From Pseudomonas fluorescens (GTDB lineage: Bacteria > Pseudomonadota > Gammaproteobacteria > Pseudomonadales > Pseudomonadaceae): a stretch of DNA of 61,121 nt. The notes under the pieces were generated by a model. That model saw nothing but the letters and a program-made list of their open reading frames with translations, did not search any database and was not told where the DNA came from. Shown here one piece after another: positions 16,510 through 27,400 of the stretch. The stretch lies in NCBI RefSeq assembly GCF_000968015.1, contig NZ_LACH01000069.1:1-61121 (forward strand), given 5' to 3'. Position 1 is the stretch's first letter. Every line of letters starts with the position of its first letter. Made by a program: the position numbers and the translations under genes.

Positions 16510-19500
16510 GACGGCTTGCTCCTTCGACGTTAAAGCTCTGGGCTGGCATCTCGGCTCGGGTCACCAGGTCTTCCACGGCTCGAGTGAACGTCGGCTCCCC
16601 GGCTTTGGCCGTGTAACGGATGCGCACGATGATGTCCGTCAAAGAGAGCAGCATGGCGAGCTGTGGCTCTTTTTTCGGCCATGGAAAGTTCAACTTCCAG
16701 CGAGATACTCCCCCGGTATTTTCAAAGGGGTTGAGCAAGCCTTCATCAGGTTTCATCGCGGTCATGCCGTTGTCGGCCAGCCCCACCGACAAAGCTATTT
16801 GCTGACCGCTGCGCAGGTTGATTTGCACGTCGGCAGGGGCCACGGCGCCGTCCGGTTTGTGCAAATACCTCACCGACGGGGTCGATGCCTTGGTCGCGAT
16901 CATGCTGCCGATCTGGAGCAACGTGGCCCGCACATCCTGGAAAGGCCCGGTCAGCACCGGCAGATCGACCTCGACCGAGCTGATTTGCCGGCAGTAATGC
17001 CCCGGATGGTCACGGTCAAAAAGCAACTGCGTGAGCCTGAACTCCAGTGTTCCTTTATCCGTCAACCGCTCCAATGCCTCCTGCCAGGTGGTAAAACCCG
17101 GCTGCGGATCGATCGTGTCCTCGAACAATTGCCGAAGCGAAACGGTTTTGACCAATTCCAGCCGTCGCTCATGCCGTTGCAGATACTCACGCTCCATGCG
17201 CAGCAAATGCCCGCGCAGGTGCTCGCCTGCTGTCAGGCCGTGGCGGTTGTCCAGCCAGACTTGGGGCAACGGAGTCTGAGAGTCGTAATCGCCGGTTTCG
17301 GCGCTCAGCGAGGCCTGGGCGCTGAGACACAAACTGACGACCGCATCGTACGCCTGGTAGTGCAACGCCTTGAACTGGCCGAGCAACCAGCCGAACAGTT
17401 CGGCATTGGTCGCACGCTTTTTGAGGAAGTTGTAAACCGTCAACGACTGACTGTTGGCCCTGAGGGTTTGCTCCAGGCTGGTTTGAGCCGCTTGCACGGC
17501 GCAGGTCTGTGCGGTGACTTGCTCATCGATTGCACGGACTTCCGCCAACGCCTGATCACGTTGCAGTTCCCATTCATTGCGTCGACGGCGGTAACCTTCA
17601 GTGGCGGCCTGTTTGTCTGCGTCCATTTGCACCACCGACGAGGCGACGCCCAATCCGAAGACAACCGCATCGACAGTTTTCTCGAGACGATGCCCACCAT
17701 TCGAAAAACCAAAAATGTTGGGCATAGAGGCAAGCACCGCGCCGGCGGGTTTGATGCTTGAGGCCGCCAACGACAATTGTTTTGACAGATACAGATTTTC
17801 CATGACCTCGTACTCAACCGCCGACACATTCTCGCCATAGCGTTGTGCATAGGCATCAGCCCGTTCCTGCGCGACTGCCCGGCTTTGCGCCAGGGCGTTC
17901 ACGTTCGCTTGCAGTTGGGCGATGGTTTGTTCCTGTACGGTCTTGGCGTAGGTTCCAAGCTCCACCAGATGGTTTTGCTGCATTTCTTCCTGTTCGGCGC
18001 GATCCCGTTGCTCAAGCAAGCGCAGTACTTGATTGCCGTACTCCTGCAGGACCTGCACTGCACGCAACGCGACCTCGAACGTCACGCGCCAACGGAAGGC
18101 ACCGACCACCAGTCGCCCGCCCATCGGTCTTGGCCCGCCAACACCTCCAGAGGCGAGATCACGCAACAATTGATTGGGATCCGTGGGCGGGCTGAAGAGC
18201 GGTATATCCAGCGGTTTGCCATCCAGTGTCAGGTTGTTGCGCAGGTTATGCAGGCGCTGGCCCGGCAAGTCGTACAGCGCGAGCAACTGTTCATTGATCG
18301 GGCAGGTGAAGGGTTCGTTTGCCAGTAGCCCGAGCTCGGGAGGCGCCTCGGCGGCGGCGGGAAAGTCCGTCAGACTGTACGTGAGGGTTTGTTCAAACTG
18401 CTCAAGCGCTGGTCGCGAAGCGCTCCGGTTTAACAGACTGTCCACCGTCTCTGTTTGCCAACGGTTGGCCGTTCGCACCAACGGTGGTTGGCCCATCAGG
18501 AACTCAGCCTGGACGTAGCACAGCTTTGCCGCCACCAGGCTGTCACGGGTGAGTTGGCGGTAGTACCAGTCCCCCCAGGCCACCAGATTCTTGACGTAAT
18601 CCGTGAACACCAGAACCTTGAAGTGATAAGGCGCGGAATAGCCAATGGCGTCCGGATCGGTCGGGGCTCGGGTTTCACAGCCCACATTGCCTTCGACGTT
18701 CAGTGGCCGACAGCGCCAATACAGGGGTTTTGGATTCGTACGTGATGGTTGCTCAGGATCCGCCGGCGCCTGCGGATCAAACAGGTAATGCAGCCATTTT
18801 TGCGCCTCCAGGTAACGATCCTCCGCCCGTAGACGTGTCGCGACCAGATGAGGCAAATGGAAAAACAGCTCCCAGAAAAACAACCCGTTGGCGCCGTTGA
18901 ACGCACCGTTCGGCTCGTTGAACAGATCTGATGCCGGGGGCGGTTCCGGCAGAAATTGTGTGTCCCAATCGAGTACGGCATCGACGGAAATATTCGAGCG
19001 CTGTACCAGTTCCGGGCCGAACAGTGAGTTCAGACGGACGAATTTGAGCGCCAGGTCTGACTTTTTCAGATCGAGAAACTGCGCCGCATTGAGGGTGTTT
19101 TTCAGCAGCACAGGCGGGACGAAGTCCGTAACGTTGACGATCGTCAATTCAAATTTTTTACGTCCCCCCGTAGCGGAACCAAAGGTAAAGCTCGGATTGT
19201 TCCACGTCCCTTTTGCTCGTCTGAAAACCTGCCATTCGGTTCCCCAGCCACCGGCATTCGGCTTGTTGATATTGATTGGAGCCGGGTCCGGGGGAGTTTT
19301 GCCCGTGAACGTCAATTCAAAGTCAGCGTTGCCGGCAACGGGTGTGGGCCGCAAGAAGCCCTGAACAACAAGCACATCGTCATTACCGTCGCGAAACGCG
19401 ACAGCCTGCAGATCCAGGTAGGACTCCAGGGTGTTCGCAACCTCCTGAGTGACGACGATTGTCGGCTGATTCATCATCGGGTGCTGAACCGTCTCGGCGG

Positions 19501-20578
19501 TGATAAAGCGATGCTGTGCCGCAGCCTTGAGCCAACCACCATCATCGTCGGTCAACGGACGGAACAGCACATCACGCACGGCATAGACATTGAGGGAATC
19601 GGCACCAGACTTACCGTCAGTCAACAAGACCCCCAGCTTGCCTTTAGGGTTGTGATGATCGGCCCACACGGTCGCAATCAGCCGTGTTCCCTCAGCAAGG
19701 TCATTGAGTGGCTCGGAACTGTGCAGGCTCAACGGTGCCGACCATTGGCCATTCTGCGTCATGAAGGCCACGCTGATGTCCAGCTTGTGCGGCAAAAACT
19801 CGTCAGGCTGGTGCCCCTCCACCCTTTCGCGCCACTCGGCCCACACCAGGCACAGCCGCCCGTTCCAGAACACCGGACGCATGTCCAACACCCTCGCACC
19901 GGTGGGAATGTCCACCGGCTGCCACTCGCTCCATGCTGCCGGATTGATGGCGATATCGTCTGTCGAGAGCTCCACCTCAGCCTTGCGCCAGAAGTACTGG
20001 AAGGGCGGCACGCGCTGACGACCGACAAAGTAATAATCGGCACGCGTGGGCGATCCACCGTCCATGTAGCTGCTGATCACGTCCAGATTGCAGGTCTGCT
20101 CGAACGTTTGCAGATAGTCCCGCAGGGCGGCTTGAACGGAGTCGCTGTTCAAGCGGGTCTGGTTCAGGTTGTTTTCAAGGGTTTTGAACAGGCTGGTCTT
20201 GCGCTGCCGCACAAAGGGGTTGATGAAGTTTTCCGGGTAAAGCGCAATCAGCTGCAGCGCTGCCCAATCCGGGTAATTGCTGTAAAGCTCCCAAGTGGCC
20301 AGATCCCGCTTGTTGAATTCGATCGACCCATAGCCCGGTTCGAGCTTGCGGTACGCGGCATGAATGAACTGCTGGGCGCAACTCGTTGCTTCGGCGACCC
20401 AGGAACTCTGAACCGGGTAGCTGTCCAGCGGATCCATGCGCAGCAGTTCGAACAAATCCGCTGGCGTTCTCAGGAAGCCGAGCTGCGGATCGGGTCCTTT
20501 GCCAACTTGCCCGATGCAATACTCGACCAACGCGTTACGGCGTTTTTCGAGCAACCCAGCCATATTGTTCAGTGCCAT
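16502..20578 (-). CDS. Tc toxin subunit A, C-terminal half (TcaB-like, 1,358 aa)
   Basis: I chose the ATG at 20578 because AGGAGGAAGG sits just upstream; a longer frame runs back into the preceding gene. The protein has a neuraminidase-like region (residues 1 to about 480), a long alpha-helical and coiled-coil part (about 850-1060, EEMQQNHLVELGTYAKTVQE), and the TcB-binding domain at the C-terminus (ALSVGLADNGMTAMKPDEGL, then NPFENTGGVSRWKLNFP). In Tc toxins this half forms the pore and the platform on which the TcB-TcC cocoon docks. With the upstream gene it sums to about 2,570 residues, the size of a full TcdA-type subunit. No damage is seen. It starts 55 bases after the TcaA stop. Confidence 0.9.
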   Translation of the reverse strand: MALNNMAGLLEKRRNALVEYCIGQVGKGPDPQLGFLRTPADLFELLRMDPLDSYPVQSSWVAEATSCAQQFIHAAYRKLEPGYGSIEFNKRDLATWELYSNYPDWAALQLIALYPENFINPFVRQRKTSLFKTLENNLNQTRLNSDSVQAALRDYLQTFEQTCNLDVISSYMDGGSPTRADYYFVGRQRVPPFQYFWRKAEVELSTDDIAINPAAWSEWQPVDIPTGARVLDMRPVFWNGRLCLVWAEWRERVEGHQPDEFLPHKLDISVAFMTQNGQWSAPLSLHSSEPLNDLAEGTRLIATVWADHHNPKGKLGVLLTDGKSGADSLNVYAVRDVLFRPLTDDDGGWLKAAAQHRFITAETVQHPMMNQPTIVVTQEVANTLESYLDLQAVAFRDGNDDVLVVQGFLRPTPVAGNADFELTFTGKTPPDPAPININKPNAGGWGTEWQVFRRAKGTWNNPSFTFGSATGGRKKFELTIVNVTDFVPPVLLKNTLNAAQFLDLKKSDLALKFVRLNSLFGPELVQRSNISVDAVLDWDTQFLPEPPPASDLFNEPNGAFNGANGLFFWELFFHLPHLVATRLRAEDRYLEAQKWLHYLFDPQAPADPEQPSRTNPKPLYWRCRPLNVEGNVGCETRAPTDPDAIGYSAPYHFKVLVFTDYVKNLVAWGDWYYRQLTRDSLVAAKLCYVQAEFLMGQPPLVRTANRWQTETVDSLLNRSASRPALEQFEQTLTYSLTDFPAAAEAPPELGLLANEPFTCPINEQLLALYDLPGQRLHNLRNNLTLDGKPLDIPLFSPPTDPNQLLRDLASGGVGGPRPMGGRLVVGAFRWRVTFEVALRAVQVLQEYGNQVLRLLEQRDRAEQEEMQQNHLVELGTYAKTVQEQTIAQLQANVNALAQSRAVAQERADAYAQRYGENVSAVEYEVMENLYLSKQLSLAASSIKPAGAVLASMPNIFGFSNGGHRLEKTVDAVVFGLGVASSVVQMDADKQAATEGYRRRRNEWELQRDQALAEVRAIDEQVTAQTCAVQAAQTSLEQTLRANSQSLTVYNFLKKRATNAELFGWLLGQFKALHYQAYDAVVSLCLSAQASLSAETGDYDSQTPLPQVWLDNRHGLTAGEHLRGHLLRMEREYLQRHERRLELVKTVSLRQLFEDTIDPQPGFTTWQEALERLTDKGTLEFRLTQLLFDRDHPGHYCRQISSVEVDLPVLTGPFQDVRATLLQIGSMIATKASTPSVRYLHKPDGAVAPADVQINLRSGQQIALSVGLADNGMTAMKPDEGLLNPFENTGGVSRWKLNFPWPKKEPQLAMLLSLTDIIVRIRYTAKAGEPTFTRAVEDLVTRAEMPAQSFNVEGASRRG

Positions 20579-20633
20579 GATCCTTCCTCCTGAAGGTGTA
20601 AATCGGGGAAACACAACCAGCCATCGACGCCGT

Positions 20634-23600
20634 TCACAGGTCAGCCTCTTGGCCATCAAAGGTGATGGCTTCAAAATGCTCGACCGCCTCACCGCCCTCG
20701 CTCGTGACACTGATCACGAACGTTCCACCGGTGGCGCTGGAGACGAACACGCGCGTCAGTCCCTCCTGGTTCGTGTAGGCCTGCGCCGGACGAATAGTCA
20801 GCAAAGCTCCGGACACCTCTGACCTGGAAGACCATCTCACGAGGCTGTTTTTCCCAAGGTTTTGGTGGCTATCCATCAGCGTGGCGTAGAGTTCGATTTC
20901 CTCGCCGAACGCTACAGGCCCTAACGGCACCCGCGCCTTGAGCGGTGACGGAAATTGCAAGGTAAGGTGGTCTGCAACGACGTTGATGGTGGGTGCGTAC
21001 TTCGGCTCAAACAGATCCAGCCAGTACAGCGGGGTGTCCGTCCCCATGACCTTGCCGGGTATGAACTGCGCCTCGACCGTGCCATTAGGCTGTGTTGCGT
21101 CGGTGGAAATACTGCCCAGGGCGGCGCTCCAGTAAACGTTGACGCCGCTCAGCGGTTGCCCGTCGATGTCTTTGAGGGTCACGGTGAAGGTGATTTCTCC
21201 CTCCGTGTTGGCAACCACGTCGGTCTTGTCGACAGTACAGGCCATGGTGACGATCTGTTTCAGATCCTCGGAGAAGGCAAGCTCAGGCGCAGGGGTTTCG
21301 GACAGGCTCAGCAAAGCATGCTCCGCAGCCGCGTTGTATGCCGTTTTGTTTACCGTTTCCGGCAATGTGCCGATCAGGAAGATCGTCAAGGCATCCATGC
21401 CGGTGTGCTTGGCCAGCACCCGAACGCGCATCAGTAGATCCAGCTGGGTCAGGTTTTTCAGGATTTTGAGGTTCGGATCGATGCGGCCGACGCACTCGCG
21501 CACCTCCTGAACGCTCCAGTCGAAAAACTCGGCCAGCCGGATCGATGCCGCTTGTTGAGCCAGACGCGTTGCGTGCTCGCTCAGCGGGGAAGGCAGTGCG
21601 TTGACCTCGCTCAAATAAGCGAGCAGTTTCTGCGCGGGTTGCTTGCTCAGCTCGAACGCCCGGGTGAGTGACGTCAAGTTATAAAGCGTCCTGACCGTGA
21701 ACGCGTGTTTGTCGTCCTGGTCCACCCAGGCCTTATGGCCATAATCCAGATAATCCTGCAACAGCTCGGCCCCGAGCTCCAGTTTCGTCACCACCGCACT
21801 GCGGCGGCGCACGTCGGCCAACAGCGTGAGCAATGGATCAGGTTGTTCGTCGCGCCCCCTCACAGACTCGTCAAGATCCAGTCCCGTACGCTCGAGCACC
21901 TGACGCAACAGCCGGTACACCGTGGCATTGGCCCAGGCCAGAACCAATAATGCCTGCTCGGCGTTGACGCCCGTATACACCGCCAGACACTCCTTGACCA
22001 CCGACACCTGAGTCTCTCGGGCCTGCAAGAGCACGGTGAGCATTTTTTCGACGATGCCAGCACGCACGCTTGCATTGCTTTCACCCAGGCCATCCCTCAC
22101 CGCTTGATCAAGCGCTACGCGTGCAAAGGCCAGATACACGGCCTCCGTTCCCGCTGGGGGCATGACCAAGCCGTCGGGATCGACGAGCGCCGTCAGCAGG
22201 TCCAGCCAGCTGGCACCCGGCAGCGCTGGCACACCGGCCGTCAACAACGCTGCGTTGGTGAACAGTGCACCAGACAACAGGTTGCGCACCTGTTCAAACA
22301 ACTGGCGTTCATTGTCAGAGGCGGCGGCCAGAGCCTGTGGCTCCGAGACTTGCTGCAGCATCCAGAGCACCGGAATGTTGCGATCTGCACACCATCCCGC
22401 GCAGGAATGCATCGCATAGATGAGGTTCAACGCATCCGGTGTATTGACGATGGCCGTATTTAATGGGAACCGACTGATCAGGGGAGCCCCCGCCAGGCCA
22501 TCGAGCCAAGACTTCCCACCCAACACTGTGAGCATCAGGACGCCTTCGACCGGCGTGATGCCCAACAGGCGCGGCAGCTTCACCAGACGGTAAAAACTGG
22601 ACAGGGTCGCCGCGTTACGCTGCAGATTGTTGCCCGCGACACCCTGTGCTCCGGCAATCGCCAGGGCCAGATAACTGTAGGTCTGCAGATCGATCGCCAA
22701 AGCGCTGCATATCTGGATGACCGTCAAGTCGGGCACGCCCTGTGTCGGCAGCACCGGGAACTCGCCGCCATTGAGCAGCAAGGCTTGACGATAATTGCCC
22801 TGCCCATTGAAGACTTGATCGAATTGCGAGAGCGCTTCACCACGACCGTAAATCGACAACTCGTCGATAAACACGGCAAAGTCTTGCGCCGTGCACCCAT
22901 AGCGCTCGCGCAGTGACTGAAACAGGCCCAATGCGTGCACGACTCTTTCCGTGATCCGCCATGCAGCGGCCGACGCACCACCGCGCACTTCAGCCCTGAT
23001 GGCTGCCACCAATAGCGCATCCACCTGCTCGCTGGGCAGCTCCAGCCACTGATCCAGGCGCAACTTGCGGTTCATCCGGTCGTATCGGTCAAAACCAGTG
23101 GAATCGTTGGGATTCGCTGTCAACCGATGCAGAAACGCAGGCCCCTCTCCACTGCCCGTAATACTGACGGCAGGGAGGGTATTGGCATTGAGGTAAACCG
23201 AACCGGAGCGCCCGCTTTCCGGCAAATCAGGCGCCGATTCCTGGTACGTCACATTGGCCGAGCGCACAGGCGCGAAGCTGCGAACCGACAGCAGCGCCTC
23301 GAGCCCCGGAGTGTCGAGTTTGGTTCGCTCACCGAAGAATGGAACCTGACTGAGGTTCTGCCAAGTCACCCCATCGGCACCGAAATTCCGTGCATAGAAT
23401 CCCTCCCGATCTGCAAATGCCGGAGGATTTTCCGTCAGCAATTGTCGTTGATACGGTCCCAGCCGCGACGTGTGGGCCAGGGCCCGAGCCGCATCGTTGT
23501 CCCAGGCCTGATCCTGCAAAAAATAGGGAAAGGAGATATCCACCATGTGCGCAAAATTGCCCACCGACAGGCCATGGTGACGGGTGACCGCATCCAGGGT

Positions 23601-24272
23601 GACCCAGTGCTGGTAGTACGGGAGCCCGTTTGGATATCGCGCATCGATCATTGCCTGCTCAAGATCCGCTTCATCCCTGTTCCCCTTGTCTTCCCCGTAT
23701 TTTTTGATGAATGTTTCAAGCACCGGAACGATGATGTCGACCGAGGACACTGATCGATGTACCGCGTTGAAGTCGACGGCCAGCGGCTTCAGGTCTTGGC
23801 GGCGGCCATGCAGCGGCAACTTGTTACCGGTGTTTGGCAGGGACTCGATGCGCTTCTCGATCCACCGCAACAGCTCGATCAGATACGCCACTGGCGAGGC
23901 GAGAGACTCCAGAGCATCCGGGGGGCACAGGCTGTCGAACCTGGGGCTGAACAGACGCTCAAAACTGGGCCCGTTAACCATCGACAACAAACCGCTGCGC
24001 GGCCCGGCCCCCTCTGCTTTATCACTGCGCAAGCTGTGCTCGATAAACTGGCGCCGCACGTAGATGGCCATGCTGTTGGCCCGGCGCAAAAACTGGCGCG
24101 CATCATCGGGGCTAATGCCGTAGTCCATCACCAGCCCTTGAACGCCCTTTTCCACCAGCGAAAAGATCGACCCGCCTTCCCTCAGGTAGGTCCCGAGGTC
24201 GGCGTACTGTGTGAGTTGTTGTTCACTGAATACTTGATTCAGCAGCTGCAAGGCAGGGCGAGAGTCAGTCAT
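20634..24272 (-). CDS. Tc toxin subunit A, N-terminal half (TcaA-like, 1,212 aa)
   Basis: The protein starts MTDSRPALQLLNQVFSEQQL after an AAGGA ribosome binding site and belongs to the VRP1 family (Salmonella virulence plasmid 28 kDa A / TcaA). The marker FDSLCPPDALESLASPVAYL lies near residue 115, followed by the long helical shell. The last 200 residues (from about 1010, CTVDKTDVVANTEGEITFTV onward) are two Big-1 type Ig-like domains, one reading LSGVNVYWSAALGSISTDAT. The break between the TcA halves therefore falls at Ig-like receptor-binding-type domains. The product is expected to form the outer shell of the TcA pentamer. A palindrome shared with the other Tc units lies about 111 bases upstream of the start. 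Confidence 0.9.
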   Translation of the reverse strand: MTDSRPALQLLNQVFSEQQLTQYADLGTYLREGGSIFSLVEKGVQGLVMDYGISPDDARQFLRRANSMAIYVRRQFIEHSLRSDKAEGAGPRSGLLSMVNGPSFERLFSPRFDSLCPPDALESLASPVAYLIELLRWIEKRIESLPNTGNKLPLHGRRQDLKPLAVDFNAVHRSVSSVDIIVPVLETFIKKYGEDKGNRDEADLEQAMIDARYPNGLPYYQHWVTLDAVTRHHGLSVGNFAHMVDISFPYFLQDQAWDNDAARALAHTSRLGPYQRQLLTENPPAFADREGFYARNFGADGVTWQNLSQVPFFGERTKLDTPGLEALLSVRSFAPVRSANVTYQESAPDLPESGRSGSVYLNANTLPAVSITGSGEGPAFLHRLTANPNDSTGFDRYDRMNRKLRLDQWLELPSEQVDALLVAAIRAEVRGGASAAAWRITERVVHALGLFQSLRERYGCTAQDFAVFIDELSIYGRGEALSQFDQVFNGQGNYRQALLLNGGEFPVLPTQGVPDLTVIQICSALAIDLQTYSYLALAIAGAQGVAGNNLQRNAATLSSFYRLVKLPRLLGITPVEGVLMLTVLGGKSWLDGLAGAPLISRFPLNTAIVNTPDALNLIYAMHSCAGWCADRNIPVLWMLQQVSEPQALAAASDNERQLFEQVRNLLSGALFTNAALLTAGVPALPGASWLDLLTALVDPDGLVMPPAGTEAVYLAFARVALDQAVRDGLGESNASVRAGIVEKMLTVLLQARETQVSVVKECLAVYTGVNAEQALLVLAWANATVYRLLRQVLERTGLDLDESVRGRDEQPDPLLTLLADVRRRSAVVTKLELGAELLQDYLDYGHKAWVDQDDKHAFTVRTLYNLTSLTRAFELSKQPAQKLLAYLSEVNALPSPLSEHATRLAQQAASIRLAEFFDWSVQEVRECVGRIDPNLKILKNLTQLDLLMRVRVLAKHTGMDALTIFLIGTLPETVNKTAYNAAAEHALLSLSETPAPELAFSEDLKQIVTMACTVDKTDVVANTEGEITFTVTLKDIDGQPLSGVNVYWSAALGSISTDATQPNGTVEAQFIPGKVMGTDTPLYWLDLFEPKYAPTINVVADHLTLQFPSPLKARVPLGPVAFGEEIELYATLMDSHQNLGKNSLVRWSSRSEVSGALLTIRPAQAYTNQEGLTRVFVSSATGGTFVISVTSEGGEAVEHFEAITFDGQEADL

Positions 24273-24305
24273 GGTCAGGTTCCTTGAGTCGATAACGTCC
24301 CTGAA

Positions 24306-24329
24306 CGGCCTGAAAAACCGGTCAGGCCG
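24306..24329 (-). terminator. Hairpin between the Ig-repeat gene and the TcaA-like gene
   Basis: A perfect 8-bp stem (CGGCCTGA 24306-24313 with TCAGGCCG 24322-24329) lies in the 149-bp gap. On the minus strand its loop carries a T-run. It could end transcription of the upstream Ig-repeat gene, leaving the TcaA-TcaB-Ig unit to its own promoter. Confidence 0.4.
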
Positions 24330-24374
24330 TGCGTTCGATTGAAGAGATTTGGCGCCTTGGCGCAGTCACAATCC

Positions 24375-24392
24375 ACTGTCATAACTGACAGT
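24375..24392. promoter_or_regulatory. Tc-locus palindrome, copy 1
   Basis: ACTGTCA (24375-24381), spacer TAAC, TGACAGT (24386-24392): perfect 7-bp arms. It lies about 111 bases upstream of the TcaA-like start. The same core CTGTCA-N4-TGACAG occurs ahead of the other two Tc units, so I infer a dimeric transcription-factor site. Confidence 0.65.
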
Positions 24393-24421
24393 TTTTATGC
24401 CCGCACGTCGGTAATCGGATG

Positions 24422-27400
24422 TCAGGGCTCCGCTACCGGGGGCACGCTTTCGAAGCGTTTGCTCTCGATCCAGTCGGAAACCGTCGCACCATCGGCAACG
24501 TCAGTGATGCTTTGCCTGAACCGGCACCATTGGCCACCCTGGGGCAGCGATTGCTGCGCCTCCCCCTGCCAGGCCCCACCCGTGACGGGAAGATCGGACG
24601 CCCATACTTGATCCGGACTGAACCAGCTCACCACTCGCCCAACGCCAGGCCTGCCCCGGCCTTTGAACCCGACCGGATGACTGACCCACTGCCCCTGCGC
24701 TGGCGCATCGATGGGAGGCTGATACGTACCCAACACCACCGGACGTGCAGCGGAATCGGCCGAATCGAACCCGTCGCACGACGCTACAGCCACCAGTGCG
24801 TAGAGGCCGCCGGGCTGATCGAACTCCACCGTCACCGACCAGGTGCGATCCTCCAGCACCGGACTTAGTCCCAGCACAGAATGGGTGGCATCGCCCAGCC
24901 TCACAGTCACACGGTCACCCGGCACACCGAAGCCTGACACCACCACCCGCCGACCGATGTGCTCGTCCGTGGCCGGGGTCTCGATAAACGGGGCCGCCGG
25001 CACGACGTTGTAGTTAAGAGGCTGGCTGTCTTTGGATGTCCATCTATCAAACGTTTGCCTGGCCCAGATGGTTTTGGCCCCGACCGGCAACTTCGTTACC
25101 TCGGCTTTCCAGCTGCCGTCATCACCCACCGGAATATTCGTCAGCAAAGGCACGGCAGCATCCATCAACCAAACCTCTACCCGCCCGCCCGGCATGGCCC
25201 ATCCCGAAAGGGTCGAGGTTCGTGGCAGATTGCCGTTTTCCACCGGCACCAAAATGACCGGTGGCACCAGCACCACCTCAAACACACGGGGTTCACTGCG
25301 CTCGGACTCCCCTTGATTGAGCTTCTGCTGCGCGTCAATGGTGTAGCGACCAAACGCCTGCCCGGTGAGATCGATTGACCATCCGCCGTTCTCGGTCAAT
25401 ACCTTGGGCTCACCCAGATTCCAGCCGTGTTGAGCGTCGCGCAGCTGCATCGTCGCCCCGTTGTAGCCCTTGTCGCCCTTTACGGTGAAGTCGCGCCAGA
25501 CATCTGCCTCATCATCAGGGCCGGTAATCTGCGGTGTTGGCAATTTGACTGCAAATTGTCGGGACGCCGGGGGGGACGGCTCCAGATCAGCAAAAGTCTG
25601 CGTCGCGGTGACCGTATATTCTTCAGGCGGGGTGAACGGAGTCGGGCGTTTAAAGACCCAGCTGCCGTTGATGACATCAGGCTGATGCAAATCGACGCTG
25701 TCGCTGAACTTCAGAGTGACCACCGCCCCGGCCCAGCACGTGCCGGCCACTTGCGCCTGTAACTCATCGACGGTGACACGGGTGATCTCAGGTGCCAGCA
25801 GCGCGATGGAGACATTCAGTTCAACGGGCGTAGAGGTCAACTCATCTTTTTTGTGGACCACAAAGACTTTTTGCAACTTCGTCGGCCCCCAAGCCGACGC
25901 TGAGATGGACCAGCCTGGACGGGTAAGCAGAACAGGGAGAGTGACATCGTTATTGCCCGCATCCAGAACGTGAATCGTCGCCCCTACAATGCCCATACCG
26001 GTAAAGGTTGGCGTGTAGCCCGTGACGCTGTAGGCCACCTCGGTCGGTGACGCAAGATTCTCGATGGTGACCTTGATCTCGACGTAAGCAGAAGTCGCCG
26101 TTCCGATTTTCTGCACCACCTCGATGGATCGCGAGTTCACCGGCGCCCAAGGTGCCGTGGCACGGGTCGACCAGCTTCCGGCGTTGACGGAAGCATCCGG
26201 TACATCCACAGGGTTGCCAGCAACGCCCGTGATGACAATCGTTGCCCCATTCTCGCCATTGCCGGTGAAAATCGGCGTGCGGTCGTCCACGGTGTACTTC
26301 ACATGGGTGGGCGGCGGTACTGCCCTGACCACATCGAATGTGTACGGCAGCGAAGGTATCCAGCCATTGGCATTGTCGGGGACTTTCTGAACCGCACTCA
26401 GCGTGTACGTACCATAGAGCCAGTTCGTCGCCGTGGTTTCCCACTGGCCGTTTCTCACCTGTACGGCGGGCGGTGCCGTTCCCCCGGGCCCGCTGACAAC
26501 AGTGATCTCGACCGTGGCGCCATTATGGCCAACACCTGAAAACTTCACGCCTGCTACAGGTGTAGTCAGAAATTCCGTTTTGATGTCCGACAATTGGGGC
26601 GGTCGGATTTTGAAACCACGCGCCTGACTGCGCCCGGAATGGTCACCGCTGCCAATGAATTGCTCCGCCACTAGGGAAACAGGTCCCGGTGGTACGGTGA
26701 CCGTGACATCCCAGCTTCCGCCAGTCTTTACTGGAGCGGTGCAAATAACGGTGTGCTCGACTTGATCCTTGAGAATCTCGACGGTGGCACCTGTCGCACC
26801 GCCCCTTCCTGAAATCGTAAACGTCTGATTCTGTACCGTGCCTGCCCCTGGCGCGGTAATAACAGGTGCATTGGGTAACGGGGCGGTGGTGAAGGCAAGG
26901 TCGGAACTATAACGCGTAACATACCCTGGTTTCGATTGCTCAATGGTAATCGAATAATCAGTATTAAAAGATAAGTCCTTATTAAGCGTGACCGACCACA
27001 CATCTAAAACGGAGTTGAATGAATTACTCAGCACCTCAGACGGTCCACTTCTCATCACCCTAAGGGAACAACTTCCACCTCCAACACCGGTAATTACAGG
27101 ACGCTGGGCAGATATAATTTCGTCTTTTGCCGGGACGAGAATCAACGGTAAGTTACTAATAAAGAAATGGACCTCCACTGGATTTGAAGTCTGTCCGGCC
27201 CAACTCCCCCAGACTTTCAGACGCGCCTGCCCTGGCACCAACGAAAATAAAATACATGAGGTAGGCTCTCCGGGCACTCCGTTTACGATTCTTTCATAGA
27301 CCAACGCACCCTCTACATAAAGCTCCAAGTGGATTTTATAAGAATTATATTTGGGAACAGCGACCCAGCAGTTCACATAATTCCCATTTTCAATAGTCAT

